From: Christensenellaceae bacterium
GTDB lineage: Bacteria; Bacillota; Clostridia; Christensenellales; DTU072
Assembly (NCBI GenBank): GCA_031259965.1
Contig: JAIRKT010000049.1
Coordinates: 1-64,000 of the forward strand
DNA: 64,000 nucleotides
Direction: 5' to 3'
The notes beneath the pieces were generated by a model. It saw only the letters and a program-made list of their open reading frames with translations, searched no databases and was not told the DNA's origin. Below, piece by piece: positions 49,915 through 60,604 of the stretch. Numbering within the stretch: position 1 is the stretch's first letter; each line of letters opens with the position of its first letter. Position numbers and translations under genes: made by a program.

Positions 49915-52475
49915 AAAAATATTATTTTAGATTTTTCTTATTTGTTATAATCATCTTATTGGCTATAAGCGCAATAACTACTTTGTATCTCACTTACCAT
50001 TCTGATACTATACACGAACGTTATGAAGCTGTTTATGGAGAATCTGTAGCAAACGCTGCAAGTCACATGGATGAATATGTGGTCGATTCATTTCGCGTTC
50101 TCGATGCTTTGAAAGACGGTGAACACTTTGAAATTCCAACTGGTTATTATGCAATAGGAACAATAACTCCAGAAGAAATAAAAAAACATGAACTTCCTAA
50201 CCACATAATCGTAGAAAAACTAACCTCCAAAATAATTTTCGATAATGTCTCTGGCGCCTTATTAAAAGACAAACATGGCGATCCATACCCATACGTGATG
50301 ACATTTGGTACTTTCTTTGATACGGATTTAGTAATTTATGCAAAACCCACAGCTAATCCAGAGTCATACATACTACTTTTTGAAAAATTAGAAGATTTTA
50401 GAAAAAAGATGTCTGTACTTAATTTAGATAACGTTATAATGACCGATGATAACGGAATTGTTATGGCATCCTTTGATTCCTCATTTAAGCATGATAAACT
50501 ATATTCATCTGCCTCAGCATCTGCATTCTCTCCCGCTGAATTTGGAGATATGGATACGAATACAACTCTTAGAATCTCGGTTGACGGCGTCCCCAGTTAT
50601 TTGATTAAACGAAAAATGAATGTACCTCAATACTATACTGTAGGATATATTAATAGTCAATCTATAGATGATGCTATAGTCGCAGACAACATACGTAATG
50701 GCGTTTTTGTTGCATTAACTATCATATTTTCATTTGGCGGTGCTGTTCTAATCTTTTTAACATACTTTATTCTAAGTCGAAATTACGTTAATGTTAGTAT
50801 CGCAAAAGGAAAGTATAGTTTGTTTGTCAGTAAAGGTGGCGATATTCTAAAACGAAATCGTAAATTTAGAAAAGAATTTAAATATAATACGATCACTGGC
50901 TCACTAATGAATAATGAACTCGGAGTTCCAAACACAGTTGGAGATACGGATCTTATATTGCGAATGAATAATAGAAATAGCGAACAAAAATATTTGAGAT
51001 TTTTGTCAACCAAAACTCTTTATGGATACCGAATGCTCGGCACAGATGCAACGGCATTCATGAATGTATACCTCGAAGCACGTTATTTATCAAATTGTGA
51101 TTATATTACTAGATTGCCAAATTTAACACAATTAGATATTGATTATCAGAAGGCCTGCTTTGAATCTGGCAATGAACAATTTTGTTTCGAATTCATTGAT
51201 ATCATTGATATGGAACGATACAAAGTAATGTTTGGACAATCATTCTATGATCAATTAAAAATTAATTTCTCAAAACGTTTAAACAATATCTTTAATGGTA
51301 TGGTTTATCAATCAAGTGACACACGATTCCTAATATTCACTAGAGAAACAACAATTACAAAATTTTTAACTACAGAATTAGATAAATATGCGAGTTTAAT
51401 AAGCGCACCTATACGAGTCGAAACTCAATTCCTTATTTTGGAGTTTAAAGGTGGTCACAGCAAAACATTTTTAGCTAAGGAACGTCCACTTTTAGAAACC
51501 ATGTTGAACCAAGCAAGGCTGGCTTTAACTGCGGCTACTGAATCCGCAGGTCGCAGCATTGTGGGTTATTATGACACATTAATGCATGGTGATTCTGTTA
51601 AGTATGAAAACCGCGATGCTGTACTCGAATTGCTTGAATCCGATATGTTAACTCTAAATTATCAGCCACAACAAAACCTGCATACAGGTGCAATAGTTGG
51701 ATTTGAGGCGCTAATTAGACCGAAGAAAAAATTGAATATGCCAATTCTTAACTTCATAGAGCACGCCGAGCGCAATGGAAGTATTATAGAACTTGGCAAT
51801 TTTGTCTACAGAACTGCTATGACATTTGCAAAAAAACTAGAAAATACTGATGTTATTGTTGCAATGAATGTATCACCAGTACAACTTATGCAAGAAGGTT
51901 TTGTTTCAACATTCTTGCATTTTTATAAATCATTTGATTTAAGACCACATAGTATTGCAATCGAAATAACAGAATCTTTCTTAATGTCAAATTATAATAG
52001 AGTATTGAAAATTTTGAATATGTTAAACTCAGAGGGTGTTGATATACACTTAGATGATTTTGGTACAGTATATTCGTCAATGCTATATTTAAAACGACTG
52101 CCCATTAGTACTATTAAAATCGATCGTGAATTTATACGAGATATTAACTTCAACGGCTACAGCAAAATGGTCGTTGGAATCATAGCACAATCTGCTACAC
52201 ATTTAAAATTAAAAAGTATCGCAGAGGGTGTTGAAACAGGTGAACAAGCTGAAACTCTTAGAGAGTTAAAATGCGATATTATTCAAGGTTACCATGTAGG
52301 TCGTGCAATGGAAGACACAGTTGCTCTACAATTATTAGGTATTACACCTCAGGATGTTCCACAAGCTCCTGAAATTGAGATTGCAGAACCTCCCAAACCA
52401 CAAACCCCCGAGGATTTTATAGATTCACTTGAAACTCAAAAATCGTCTACTCAGACACAAAATGAGAATTCTTAA
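49911..52475 (+). CDS. membrane sensor with degenerate GGDEF and intact EAL (putative c-di-GMP phosphodiesterase)
   Basis: EAL motifs GFEALIRP, MNVSPVQL, IEITESFL, LDDFGTVYSSMLYL, IKIDREFI, AEGVET; GGDEF position reads SSDTRF; ATGA overlap with 48373-49914. Confidence 0.88.
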   Translation: MKKYYFRFFLFVIIILLAISAITTLYLTYHSDTIHERYEAVYGESVANAASHMDEYVVDSFRVLDALKDGEHFEIPTGYYAIGTITPEEIKKHELPNHIIVEKLTSKIIFDNVSGALLKDKHGDPYPYVMTFGTFFDTDLVIYAKPTANPESYILLFEKLEDFRKKMSVLNLDNVIMTDDNGIVMASFDSSFKHDKLYSSASASAFSPAEFGDMDTNTTLRISVDGVPSYLIKRKMNVPQYYTVGYINSQSIDDAIVADNIRNGVFVALTIIFSFGGAVLIFLTYFILSRNYVNVSIAKGKYSLFVSKGGDILKRNRKFRKEFKYNTITGSLMNNELGVPNTVGDTDLILRMNNRNSEQKYLRFLSTKTLYGYRMLGTDATAFMNVYLEARYLSNCDYITRLPNLTQLDIDYQKACFESGNEQFCFEFIDIIDMERYKVMFGQSFYDQLKINFSKRLNNIFNGMVYQSSDTRFLIFTRETTITKFLTTELDKYASLISAPIRVETQFLILEFKGGHSKTFLAKERPLLETMLNQARLALTAATESAGRSIVGYYDTLMHGDSVKYENRDAVLELLESDMLTLNYQPQQNLHTGAIVGFEALIRPKKKLNMPILNFIEHAERNGSIIELGNFVYRTAMTFAKKLENTDVIVAMNVSPVQLMQEGFVSTFLHFYKSFDLRPHSIAIEITESFLMSNYNRVLKILNMLNSEGVDIHLDDFGTVYSSMLYLKRLPISTIKIDREFIRDINFNGYSKMVVGIIAQSATHLKLKSIAEGVETGEQAETLRELKCDIIQGYHVGRAMEDTVALQLLGITPQDVPQAPEIEIAEPPKPQTPEDFIDSLETQKSSTQTQNENS

Positions 52476-52500
52476 ATTACTTTAACGAGGTTTTATAAAA

Positions 52501-54093
52501 ATGACTCAACTAATTGCAATAGCTAGTAGCACCGAAATTCTTTTTCTAATCCTAATTGTATTGGGTTGCATCATGTTATCGCTACTTTTCATACGCTCAA
52601 TAATCCGAGAGCGCAGAAGAATTGCAGAACAAAAAGAAAAAGAAGGGACTCTCTCCACAGAAGAATTTTTTGACTTGCTTGGAAAACTTCTTGACGCTAG
52701 CAAAAAAATAACGCTTGTCTTATTAAGAATCGACATTTTTGATAGTGTTGCTCTTTTTAAGAGCGTAGGTGAAATGCAATATAACACAGCTTTCGATCAA
52801 TTAATTAGTAGAATATATCAAGTCCTAGGATTAAACATCAAAGTTGCAAGACAAGATGATGATTTAGTGTATGTCTATATGCGCACTACTAAAATAGGAA
52901 ATGCCAACTTAGACAATTTGTGCAGAACGCTTATAACTGAACTTAATAAAAGTATTCTCATAGCTGGAATGCTAAAAGTTGATTTTGATCTAAACGTTGG
53001 TGTTGTAACATATCCGGGCGGTGGTAAAACTGTCGATGCAATTCAACAAAATCTCCAATTAGCTGTCGTTGCTGCTAAAAGAAAGGGTATTAATCAATAT
53101 GCTTTCTATGATATTTCATTAACAAATCAAGAAAGTGATGAATACAAGAGTTTCCTCGAGATCAAATCTGCTATCGATAATAAAGATTTTACTTTGTATT
53201 ATCAACCAATTGTCAATTTGGAAACGTTAGAAGTAGCTTCTGCTGAATCGCTTTTGAGATGGAAACATAAGGATAGAGGTATTCTTCCTCCAAGTTCCTT
53301 CTTAAGCGTAATGGAACATACTGGTGATATAAACTGGGTTGGTTTTTGGGCGCTCGAAAATTTGTTTAAACAACATGCAAGCTGGGTAACACAATACCCT
53401 GATATTAATTTCTTCCTCTCTACAAACTTATCTGACAAACAATTACTAAACCCTCAACTTGCAGAAGAAGTTAGACGTTTAGCAAAAAAATTCAAAATTT
53501 CACCTATTAATTTCTGCTTCGAAGTATTACAATCTTGTTTTGAATCTGCTACCCCTGATTCTATGATCATTAACAATGTTAAAGCGTTAAAAAATATGGG
53601 ATTCTTAATTACAATAGATAACTTCGGTGTATCTGATACATCACTTAATAGTATCATTAGTAATGTAAAAGTCGATATGATAAAGCTCTCACGTGGTTAT
53701 ATTAATCAGTCGCAAAATAGTGAATTCATTTATGATATGATTAAAATGTTAGTGGGATATGCAAAAAAGAATGAAATCAAAATGGTGGCTGAAGGTGTTG
53801 AGACTGCCGAAAATTTGGATTACATAAAGAAACTAGGCATTGAATATGGACAAGGATTCTTCTTTGCAAAACCAGGAGCTCCTAGTGATCTGATGAATGC
53901 AGTCGTTATGACGCCTTGGACAACTAGTGTCATAACAAAACCTGTCTCCCAAACAATCATAGTAGAACCTGACGCTACCTCTTCTACAGAAGAGAAGAAT
54001 ACTGAAACCGCAGAGGCGGTTGTTTTAGAAGAGTCACCTACTGCTAATGACAATATCGCAGAGCAAACTCCTCAAGAGAATCAAGAATCTTAG
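52501..54093 (+). CDS. degenerate GGDEF-degenerate EAL protein
   Basis: ESL for EAL, IDNFG for DDFG, FEVLQS for LEITES; GGDEF position reads RQDDDLV. Confidence 0.85.
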   Translation: MTQLIAIASSTEILFLILIVLGCIMLSLLFIRSIIRERRRIAEQKEKEGTLSTEEFFDLLGKLLDASKKITLVLLRIDIFDSVALFKSVGEMQYNTAFDQLISRIYQVLGLNIKVARQDDDLVYVYMRTTKIGNANLDNLCRTLITELNKSILIAGMLKVDFDLNVGVVTYPGGGKTVDAIQQNLQLAVVAAKRKGINQYAFYDISLTNQESDEYKSFLEIKSAIDNKDFTLYYQPIVNLETLEVASAESLLRWKHKDRGILPPSSFLSVMEHTGDINWVGFWALENLFKQHASWVTQYPDINFFLSTNLSDKQLLNPQLAEEVRRLAKKFKISPINFCFEVLQSCFESATPDSMIINNVKALKNMGFLITIDNFGVSDTSLNSIISNVKVDMIKLSRGYINQSQNSEFIYDMIKMLVGYAKKNEIKMVAEGVETAENLDYIKKLGIEYGQGFFFAKPGAPSDLMNAVVMTPWTTSVITKPVSQTIIVEPDATSSTEEKNTETAEAVVLEESPTANDNIAEQTPQENQES

Positions 54094-54122
54094 TATCTGT
54101 TTAATTCGCAAACATTTTAATT

Positions 54123-54154
54123 AGTCCTGCACTCACCCAATTGTGTGCAGGACT
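54123..54154. terminator. terminator hairpin between the EAL gene and spoIVA (convergent)
   Basis: AGTCCTGCAC/GTGCAGGACT perfect 10-bp stem followed by a T-run on +. Confidence 0.85.
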
Positions 54155-54210
54155 TTTCCGTATATTCTTTGCTGTTTCCATAAATTCGTTTATTCGAATC
54201 CTTCTTGATT

Positions 54211-55683
54211 TTACAACAGAATGCATAACACTCCACCTCTGCTTTCATTGATAACGCGTGTCATTGTCTTTTTAATTTTCCGCCTAACATCCATAGGCAT
54301 ACCATTAATTTTAGATGAAATGTCATCTTTTACAAGATCACTTAATGATTTTCCAAATAAGTTTGCATTCCAAATATCGGATTTGTTATTTTCAAACTCA
54401 TTTTTCATATGTCTAACCAAATCTTCAGATTGTTGCACACTCCCTATTGTAGGACTTATTTCGGATTCAACATCAACTCTTACTATATGCATAGATGGAG
54501 CATTAGCTCTTAGCTTTACACCATATTGATCTCCTTTTTTTACTAGTTCTGGCGCTACTAATTCCAACTGATCCATCGATGGTATAACAATCCCATAGCC
54601 ATTCAATTCAGCTTCTTCTAGCGCTTCGCGTAATTTCTCAAATGAATTGTATCCTTTATTTGTTTTTATTAAATGGGTCATAAGTGTTTGTTCGTCTGTA
54701 ATACTAATTCCACATTCCTGCGATAACACACGATAAAAAGCTCCTTCTTTTGCTCTGAAATTCATCCTTATCTTTCCAGTGCCTGCATCAGCTTCTATGT
54801 CTGGATTGTTTTCTAATACATTAGAATTTTCGAAGGCTTTGCATATATTATCATAATCCTTCATTCTAACAACAGTTGAATTTGAATTTCGTATTGCATC
54901 CAATATGTCAACTATTACCTCATTTTCTTTTGCTAAAGTTTTCATCCACTTAGGCAGGTTTATTGAAATTGTATTTATTGGAAATTCCATTAGTACTCTG
55001 TTCAGCAAAGTTGCAAAATCATCAGTATTTCCATTTGCAATATCTAATGGTATTACAGATGTATCATATCTAACACTTAAATTTTTCGCAAGATTCTGCG
55101 TTTCTTTTGTTTTACTATTAATAGAATTTAAGACCACAACAAAAGGCTTTCCTATGGCTTTTAACTCCTTAATTACACTAACCTCTGCAAGATCATATTT
55201 TTCACGTGCAATTCCAGTTATACTGTCATCCGCAATAATAGCAACCGCTATTGTGCAATGATCTCGTATAACTTTATTCGTGCCAATTATAGCTGCCTCT
55301 TGAAAAGGAATTTCGCTATCATTCCAAGGTGTTCTTACCATTCTTGGTTTTTCACCCTCTAAATGCCCAGCTGCACCTTCTACAACATAACCTACACAAT
55401 CTATGAGTCTCACATTTATTGTAGCTTTGTCTAGATTTATCTTGACTGCCTCAGCTGGGACAAATTTGGGTTCTGTTGTCATAATTGTTCTGCCATCTGC
55501 GGATTGTGGCAACTCGTCTATAGTTCTAGCGCGCTTTATTTCATCTTCAATTTTATCAATAACAAGCGCTTCCATAAACTTCTTTATAAATGTCGATTTG
55601 CCAGTTCTAACGGGGCCTACTACTCCAATATAGACATCTCCAGCTGTCCTTTTAGCTATGTCCATATATATGTTTTTATGCAT
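54211..55683 (-). CDS. spoIVA: stage IV sporulation protein A (SpoIVA ATPase)
   Basis: DIAKRTAGDVYIGVVGPVRTGKSTFIKKFME, IMTTEPKFVPAEAV, VRLIDCVGYVV, MVRTPW; SD GGAGG before the ATG at 55683. Confidence 0.95.
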   Translation of the reverse strand: MHKNIYMDIAKRTAGDVYIGVVGPVRTGKSTFIKKFMEALVIDKIEDEIKRARTIDELPQSADGRTIMTTEPKFVPAEAVKINLDKATINVRLIDCVGYVVEGAAGHLEGEKPRMVRTPWNDSEIPFQEAAIIGTNKVIRDHCTIAVAIIADDSITGIAREKYDLAEVSVIKELKAIGKPFVVVLNSINSKTKETQNLAKNLSVRYDTSVIPLDIANGNTDDFATLLNRVLMEFPINTISINLPKWMKTLAKENEVIVDILDAIRNSNSTVVRMKDYDNICKAFENSNVLENNPDIEADAGTGKIRMNFRAKEGAFYRVLSQECGISITDEQTLMTHLIKTNKGYNSFEKLREALEEAELNGYGIVIPSMDQLELVAPELVKKGDQYGVKLRANAPSMHIVRVDVESEISPTIGSVQQSEDLVRHMKNEFENNKSDIWNANLFGKSLSDLVKDDISSKINGMPMDVRRKIKKTMTRVINESRGGVLCILL

Positions 55684-56439
55684 CGCTACCTCCATAGCAT
55701 GATTTCTTAAATATATGCTTATAGTAACACTTTTATACATTAATATTTGATTTCAATTATTGCATATGTCCAGAATCCAAATATTTCTAAGAGTGAATAA
55801 ATTTGTTTTTCGGTTACTGATTGCATTTAAAACCTCTTGTTTGTTTTTAAATACTGATGGAGACAGGCCTTTATATTTGCCTTAAATGAAATTTTATATA
55901 TGGTCTTTTTGTGGTTAAATACTTCCTTTCTAGGCATGCCTTCATTGGCTTGTTTTTTCAATGTGCAACAATATTGTTCTCATATTTGTTTCAGAAACAA
56001 ATGTTCTAAAAAATTTCATCTAAATCATCATTAAAACATTGACATCTCTACTACTAAGTAATATCGATGATAAATTATACAAAGGATACAATACATGAAA
56101 TACACACGAAAGGTATATCATCGTCTGGACGTTGACAACAAAGAGGTAAATAAGCAACCATACAAATACCTATTTGCGAGTAATTCGTCGTAGATGCGGT
56201 CTATATGATAGACTTTATAATTCATGAGGGCTGCAAGGTTGAGTTTGTAAGCTGCGAGGAGAAAGCGATCATCCAGTTGGATGAGAATATGGTGAAAAAT
56301 CCAGTGCATTCACCTAAGAGGACATTCAATCGAGACATAATGAGGTAAAGTCCTTAAGACGCAACACAAGAAACAGCAACGGAGGAAAAATAATGCTACT
56401 AAATACGAGAGAACATTTTGAGGCTTTGGGTTAAATCAA

Positions 56440-56940
56440 AGCGCAGATTATGGACGTACAGTGCCGCGCTATACTTAGTGTGAATAGGGAACAGATTTTG
56501 TTTTTTTGGAATATCGGCAATGTAATAATCAAGAGCAAAAGCACAGGGAACGCTTCCGTGGAAAACCTCGTTTTTAATACTAAATCGGAGTTTCCATAAG
56601 TAAAAGAATTTTAGGTGTGCAACTTGAGCATATGTGAGGTTTTCACGATATGGCAAATCTGCAAGTGCCACTTGCAGATTTGATGTTACACCACATAATA
56701 ACGCTTTTAAACAAAGTTGCAGACAACACCGCATGCAGGTGATACGCCCATACGACAATAGAAATCGGGTGGTCAAGGGATATTTTAGTGTCCAAATAGT
56801 CCAAAACTTTTTTAAAGGCAAGTAATCGAAGCAAAGACAACTAACCATGAAAGACTTTTGCCATCGTCACTGAGCAAGCTTACGAGGGATACTTTGAAAA
56901 CCTCTACGTTTTCAATTTCATAGAATTTCGCGACGATACA
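56440..56940 (+). pseudogene. YhcG/DUF1016-family (PDDEXK nuclease domain) pseudogene
   Basis: RAILSVNREQILFFWNIGNVII...SEFP then, in another frame, LADLMLHHIITLLNKVADNTACR*YAHTTIEIGWSRDILVSK* ... YEGYFENLYVFNFIEFRDDT; several in-frame stops plus a frameshift. Confidence 0.7.
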
Positions 56941-57246
56941 ACCTTAACTCACAACTTTTCCCACACACAGCATTTTTTTAGTTCTAAATAATTCAACAAA
57001 TTAATAAGATTTGGAAATTCCTTATTTAAGAGAGCGGAAGTTTTATTAAAAAAATTTGATTTGTCGAGTTTAGTTTTTATTAAACTGCAAAGGATAGGTC
57101 GTACGCCTTTGCTTGCATTCTGCATTGTTTGCTTTCTTCCATGTTACAACAATATGCACAATATTTTCATTTAAAATTTATATTAAGTTAATAATAAAAT
57201 ACTATACTAGTTTTTGAAAATCTAGATAATTCTGACAGAGGTATTC

Positions 57247-59664
57247 ATGCTCAGATTAAAAAACATAGTCAAAAACTATAACGTCGGTGATGATATAGTT
57301 GTAAAAGCTCTTAAAGATGTAACATTGGATTTTAGAAAGGCAGAATTTGTGTCTATCCTGGGTCCATCTGGTTGTGGAAAAACTACACTTATGAATATTA
57401 TAGGTGGACTTGACAGAGCTACCTCTGGTGAAATAACTGTGAATCATAGAAGCACAAAGTCGTTTGATGATAGTGATTGGGATAACTACAGAAATAAGCA
57501 AATAGGTTTCATATTTCAGAACTACTATTTAATTCCCCATTTATCTATTTTAGCAAATGTAGAGTTGTCTTTAACGCTAGCCGGCATTTCCAAAACAGAG
57601 CGTACAGCACGCGCTATGGAAGCCCTTAAAAGCGTTGATCTGGAGGATCAAGTAAATAAGCGTCCCAATCAATTATCTGGCGGACAAATGCAAAGAGTTG
57701 CTATAGCAAGGGCTCTTATAAATAACCCTGAAATTCTTTTAGCAGATGAACCCACAGGCGCGCTTGACACAACCACTAGTTTTGCTATAATGGAACTTAT
57801 TAAAAAAATATCTAGTGAACGTCTTGTTATTATGGTCACTCATAACAAAGAGTTGTCTGAAAATTATTCAACACGGATAATAAAAATGATCGATGGTAAA
57901 ATTACAGATGATAGCAATCCATATAATCAAATGGAAGATATTAAACATTTAGATACTATCGAACAAGCAAGGGCTACAGATGATATTTCTACAGTTGCAA
58001 AACGCGAGCTTAAAAAAGAACGTAAAAAATCTTCGATGTCTTTTTTAACGGCCCTCACATTAAGTTTTAAAAATTTGTTAACTAAAAAAGGACGAACACT
58101 AGTAACATCTATAGCGGGTTCCATCGGCATTATAGGTGTTTCATTAATTTTAGCTCTTTCACAGGGCATGAATAACTATATCTCTAAAATGCAGTCTGAC
58201 ATGATGTCCTCATATCCTATTCAAATAAATACAACTGCTCTTGATATATCACAATTAATGTCCAATGCGGGGAGTAATTCAAACTCTCGAACTAAATTTC
58301 CTGATTTGACAATCCAGAAATTATTCCCAGCATTTCAGCAATCACGAACTACAAAAAACAACATTACTCAGGATTATATCGATTATTTAAAAAACCCATC
58401 TGTTCTTAGTCCATCTCTATACAATGACATTATTTTTAAAACAGGCATGACCAAACGCATTTTTGGTGTTTTACATGGTTCAAGTTCATATGTTCAAATA
58501 GAAAGACCTGATAGTTCTTTTACACAAATGATTAATTTAGACTTCTTGAAAACACAATACGATGTCATTTCACAAGAAGGCACCATGCCAAGCAATATCA
58601 ATGAAGTTGCGCTCGTTATAGATGAGTATAATTCTTTAACTGAGGCACTCCTATATAATCTAGGCCTTGGACCTTTACCAACACCTGGTGCAACTGAACC
58701 CACTATTTCAGAAATCCCTTTCTCGGAAATTCTCGGACACGAATACAAAGTGCTCACAAATAACGATTATTATGGTAAAACAGACAAAAATCTGTTTCTT
58801 AATAAAACAATAACAGAAATTGATTTTGATAGTGAAAACATCATAACATTGAAAATAGTCGGAATTCTTAGAGTAAATAAAAGCACTGATACAGGTGTAT
58901 TAAATGGTGGCATCGTTTATTTCCCAGGTCTAGATGAACATATTCAGTCAATAAACAAAGCATCAGAGATTGTTGCCTGGATGAATGATCCTGAAAATTA
59001 TTTAAAAAACCCATACTCTGGAAGTGTTTATACAGAAAAACCTGCAAACACAGCAGTAGAACAATGGGAAACTGAATTACGGGGCCTTGGTGGGATTTCA
59101 CTACCAAATTCGATTCAAATATATCCTAAAAATTTTGAATCTAAAAATCAAATTAAAACCATCTTAGATAACTATAACATAGGTAAGGCAACTGAAGATG
59201 TTATTCAGTATAATGATTTATCAGAGATGATTATATCTGTTATGGAGCAATTGGTAAACATCATAACCTATGTTTTAATAGGGCTCACAGCAATTTCATT
59301 AGTAGTTTCTAGTGTAATGATATCTATTATTACGTATGTCTCTGTCATTGAAAGAACTAAAGAAATTGGGATTTTACGCAGCATTGGTGCTCGCAAAAGA
59401 GATATCACTCGAGTATTTATAGCAGAAACGTTCATCATAGGCTTTGCATCTGGCACTATAGGTGTAATTATCGCTTATATGTTATCTTTACCTATAAACA
59501 TTATAATTAATTCTTTAACTGGAATAACCAGCATTGCTGCATTAAGTCCAATCACAGCTATCTTGATGATATGTGTTAGCATCGCACTAATGGTGTTAGC
59601 TGGATTCCTCCCTGCAATATTTGCGTCAAAGAAGGATCCTGTAGCTGCTTTGAGAACAGAATAA
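57247..59664 (+). CDS. MacB/FtsX-type ABC transporter, ATPase and permease fused
   Basis: LGPSGCGKTTLMNIIGGLDRATSGEI, LSGGQMQRVAIARALINNPEILLADEPTGALD; C-terminal FtsX permease (ERTKEIGILRSIGARKRDITRVFIAE). Confidence 0.92.
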   Translation: MLRLKNIVKNYNVGDDIVVKALKDVTLDFRKAEFVSILGPSGCGKTTLMNIIGGLDRATSGEITVNHRSTKSFDDSDWDNYRNKQIGFIFQNYYLIPHLSILANVELSLTLAGISKTERTARAMEALKSVDLEDQVNKRPNQLSGGQMQRVAIARALINNPEILLADEPTGALDTTTSFAIMELIKKISSERLVIMVTHNKELSENYSTRIIKMIDGKITDDSNPYNQMEDIKHLDTIEQARATDDISTVAKRELKKERKKSSMSFLTALTLSFKNLLTKKGRTLVTSIAGSIGIIGVSLILALSQGMNNYISKMQSDMMSSYPIQINTTALDISQLMSNAGSNSNSRTKFPDLTIQKLFPAFQQSRTTKNNITQDYIDYLKNPSVLSPSLYNDIIFKTGMTKRIFGVLHGSSSYVQIERPDSSFTQMINLDFLKTQYDVISQEGTMPSNINEVALVIDEYNSLTEALLYNLGLGPLPTPGATEPTISEIPFSEILGHEYKVLTNNDYYGKTDKNLFLNKTITEIDFDSENIITLKIVGILRVNKSTDTGVLNGGIVYFPGLDEHIQSINKASEIVAWMNDPENYLKNPYSGSVYTEKPANTAVEQWETELRGLGGISLPNSIQIYPKNFESKNQIKTILDNYNIGKATEDVIQYNDLSEMIISVMEQLVNIITYVLIGLTAISLVVSSVMISIITYVSVIERTKEIGILRSIGARKRDITRVFIAETFIIGFASGTIGVIIAYMLSLPINIIINSLTGITSIAALSPITAILMICVSIALMVLAGFLPAIFASKKDPVAALRTE

Positions 59665-59734
59665 TTGGACTTTTAATACAACACCAACAATTAACAAAAA
59701 CAATTGAAGCCATTCCAGAAAGTAATGGTCTACT

Positions 59735-60390
59735 GTGCAAATTAACAAAGCAAATTACAAACACAGATTCGTTACTTGTGCAGAAACAATGACAACACAT
59801 CACTTATATGAAGATGATGAATTGCGGCAGATTTTTGTTAAGACAAGCCATGAAAATCCCATAATAACGAATGATAAAACAAGAAAGGCAGAGGATATCA
59901 TAAGAAAACACTCTCTCCACTGGATGCAGAAAATAAGATATCCGAGCAAATCAACTTTTTTCACATGAACAGAAACTGTTCAGATATAGATATAAAGATA
60001 GATTTTGATCTTGCAATGACATGTCTAGCAAACAATTTATATAGTTTGCCTGCTATAAAATTAAGAGGCCATGAGAAAAACAGCCCGCATAATATATACG
60101 ACAATTTTATTGCAGGAAATGGATGCGCAGAAATTAAGGAAGATTTTATAGAGGTAGCTTTCAACAAAGAAGAAGGCTTCCAATATTGTTTTCAAACTTT
60201 TCTCTGATAATATCTTACAGAATATTAAACAAATTACATAAAAAAACCTAAGGGCAAAATATTCTTTGGAAGATGTTATAAAGACATTAAGCAAAATTAA
60301 GAAGACCCAGTTAGGAAATAAATGGATGGTGGGCGAATTAATTAAAAGCACAAAAAAATTGTGTGAATCGCTTGATTTTTCAATATTTTG
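59735..60390 (+). pseudogene. C-terminal remnant of a DDE transposase
   Basis: KISEQINFFHMNRNCSDIDIKIDFDLAMTCLANNLYSLPAIKLRGHEKNSPHNIYDNFI followed out of frame by RAKYSLEDVIKTLSKIKKTQLGNKWMVGELIKSTKKLCESLDFSIF; resembles IS-transposase C-termini. Confidence 0.5.
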
Positions 60391-60433
60391 AGATTTGCCT
60401 ATTTCCTAACTATTAAAAGTTACAGATTTAAAT

Positions 60434-60604
60434 GAGACCTGCTAAGATGCCGCACCGCAGACGATTATGGCCTTTCTTGAATCGACCTCCTTTGAAGACA
60501 CTATCAGAGGCATGTAGACTCTATAATGAAAAACAACCGAACAAACGAATCAAACTAAACGAGCAATTAAAGCAGTTAAAAGCCAAAAAGGAGAATTTAC
60601 ATGG
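60434..60604 (+). pseudogene. possible DUF4391-type C-terminal remnant upstream of mod
   Basis: LYNEKQPNKRIKLNEQLKQLKAKKENL resembles the coiled-coil tail of DUF4391 proteins encoded beside type III RM genes; no full domain present. Confidence 0.3.

Noticed and set aside
56399-56848. 149-aa minus-strand ORF
   Set aside because: It is the antisense of the YhcG/DUF1016 pseudogene fragments on +.
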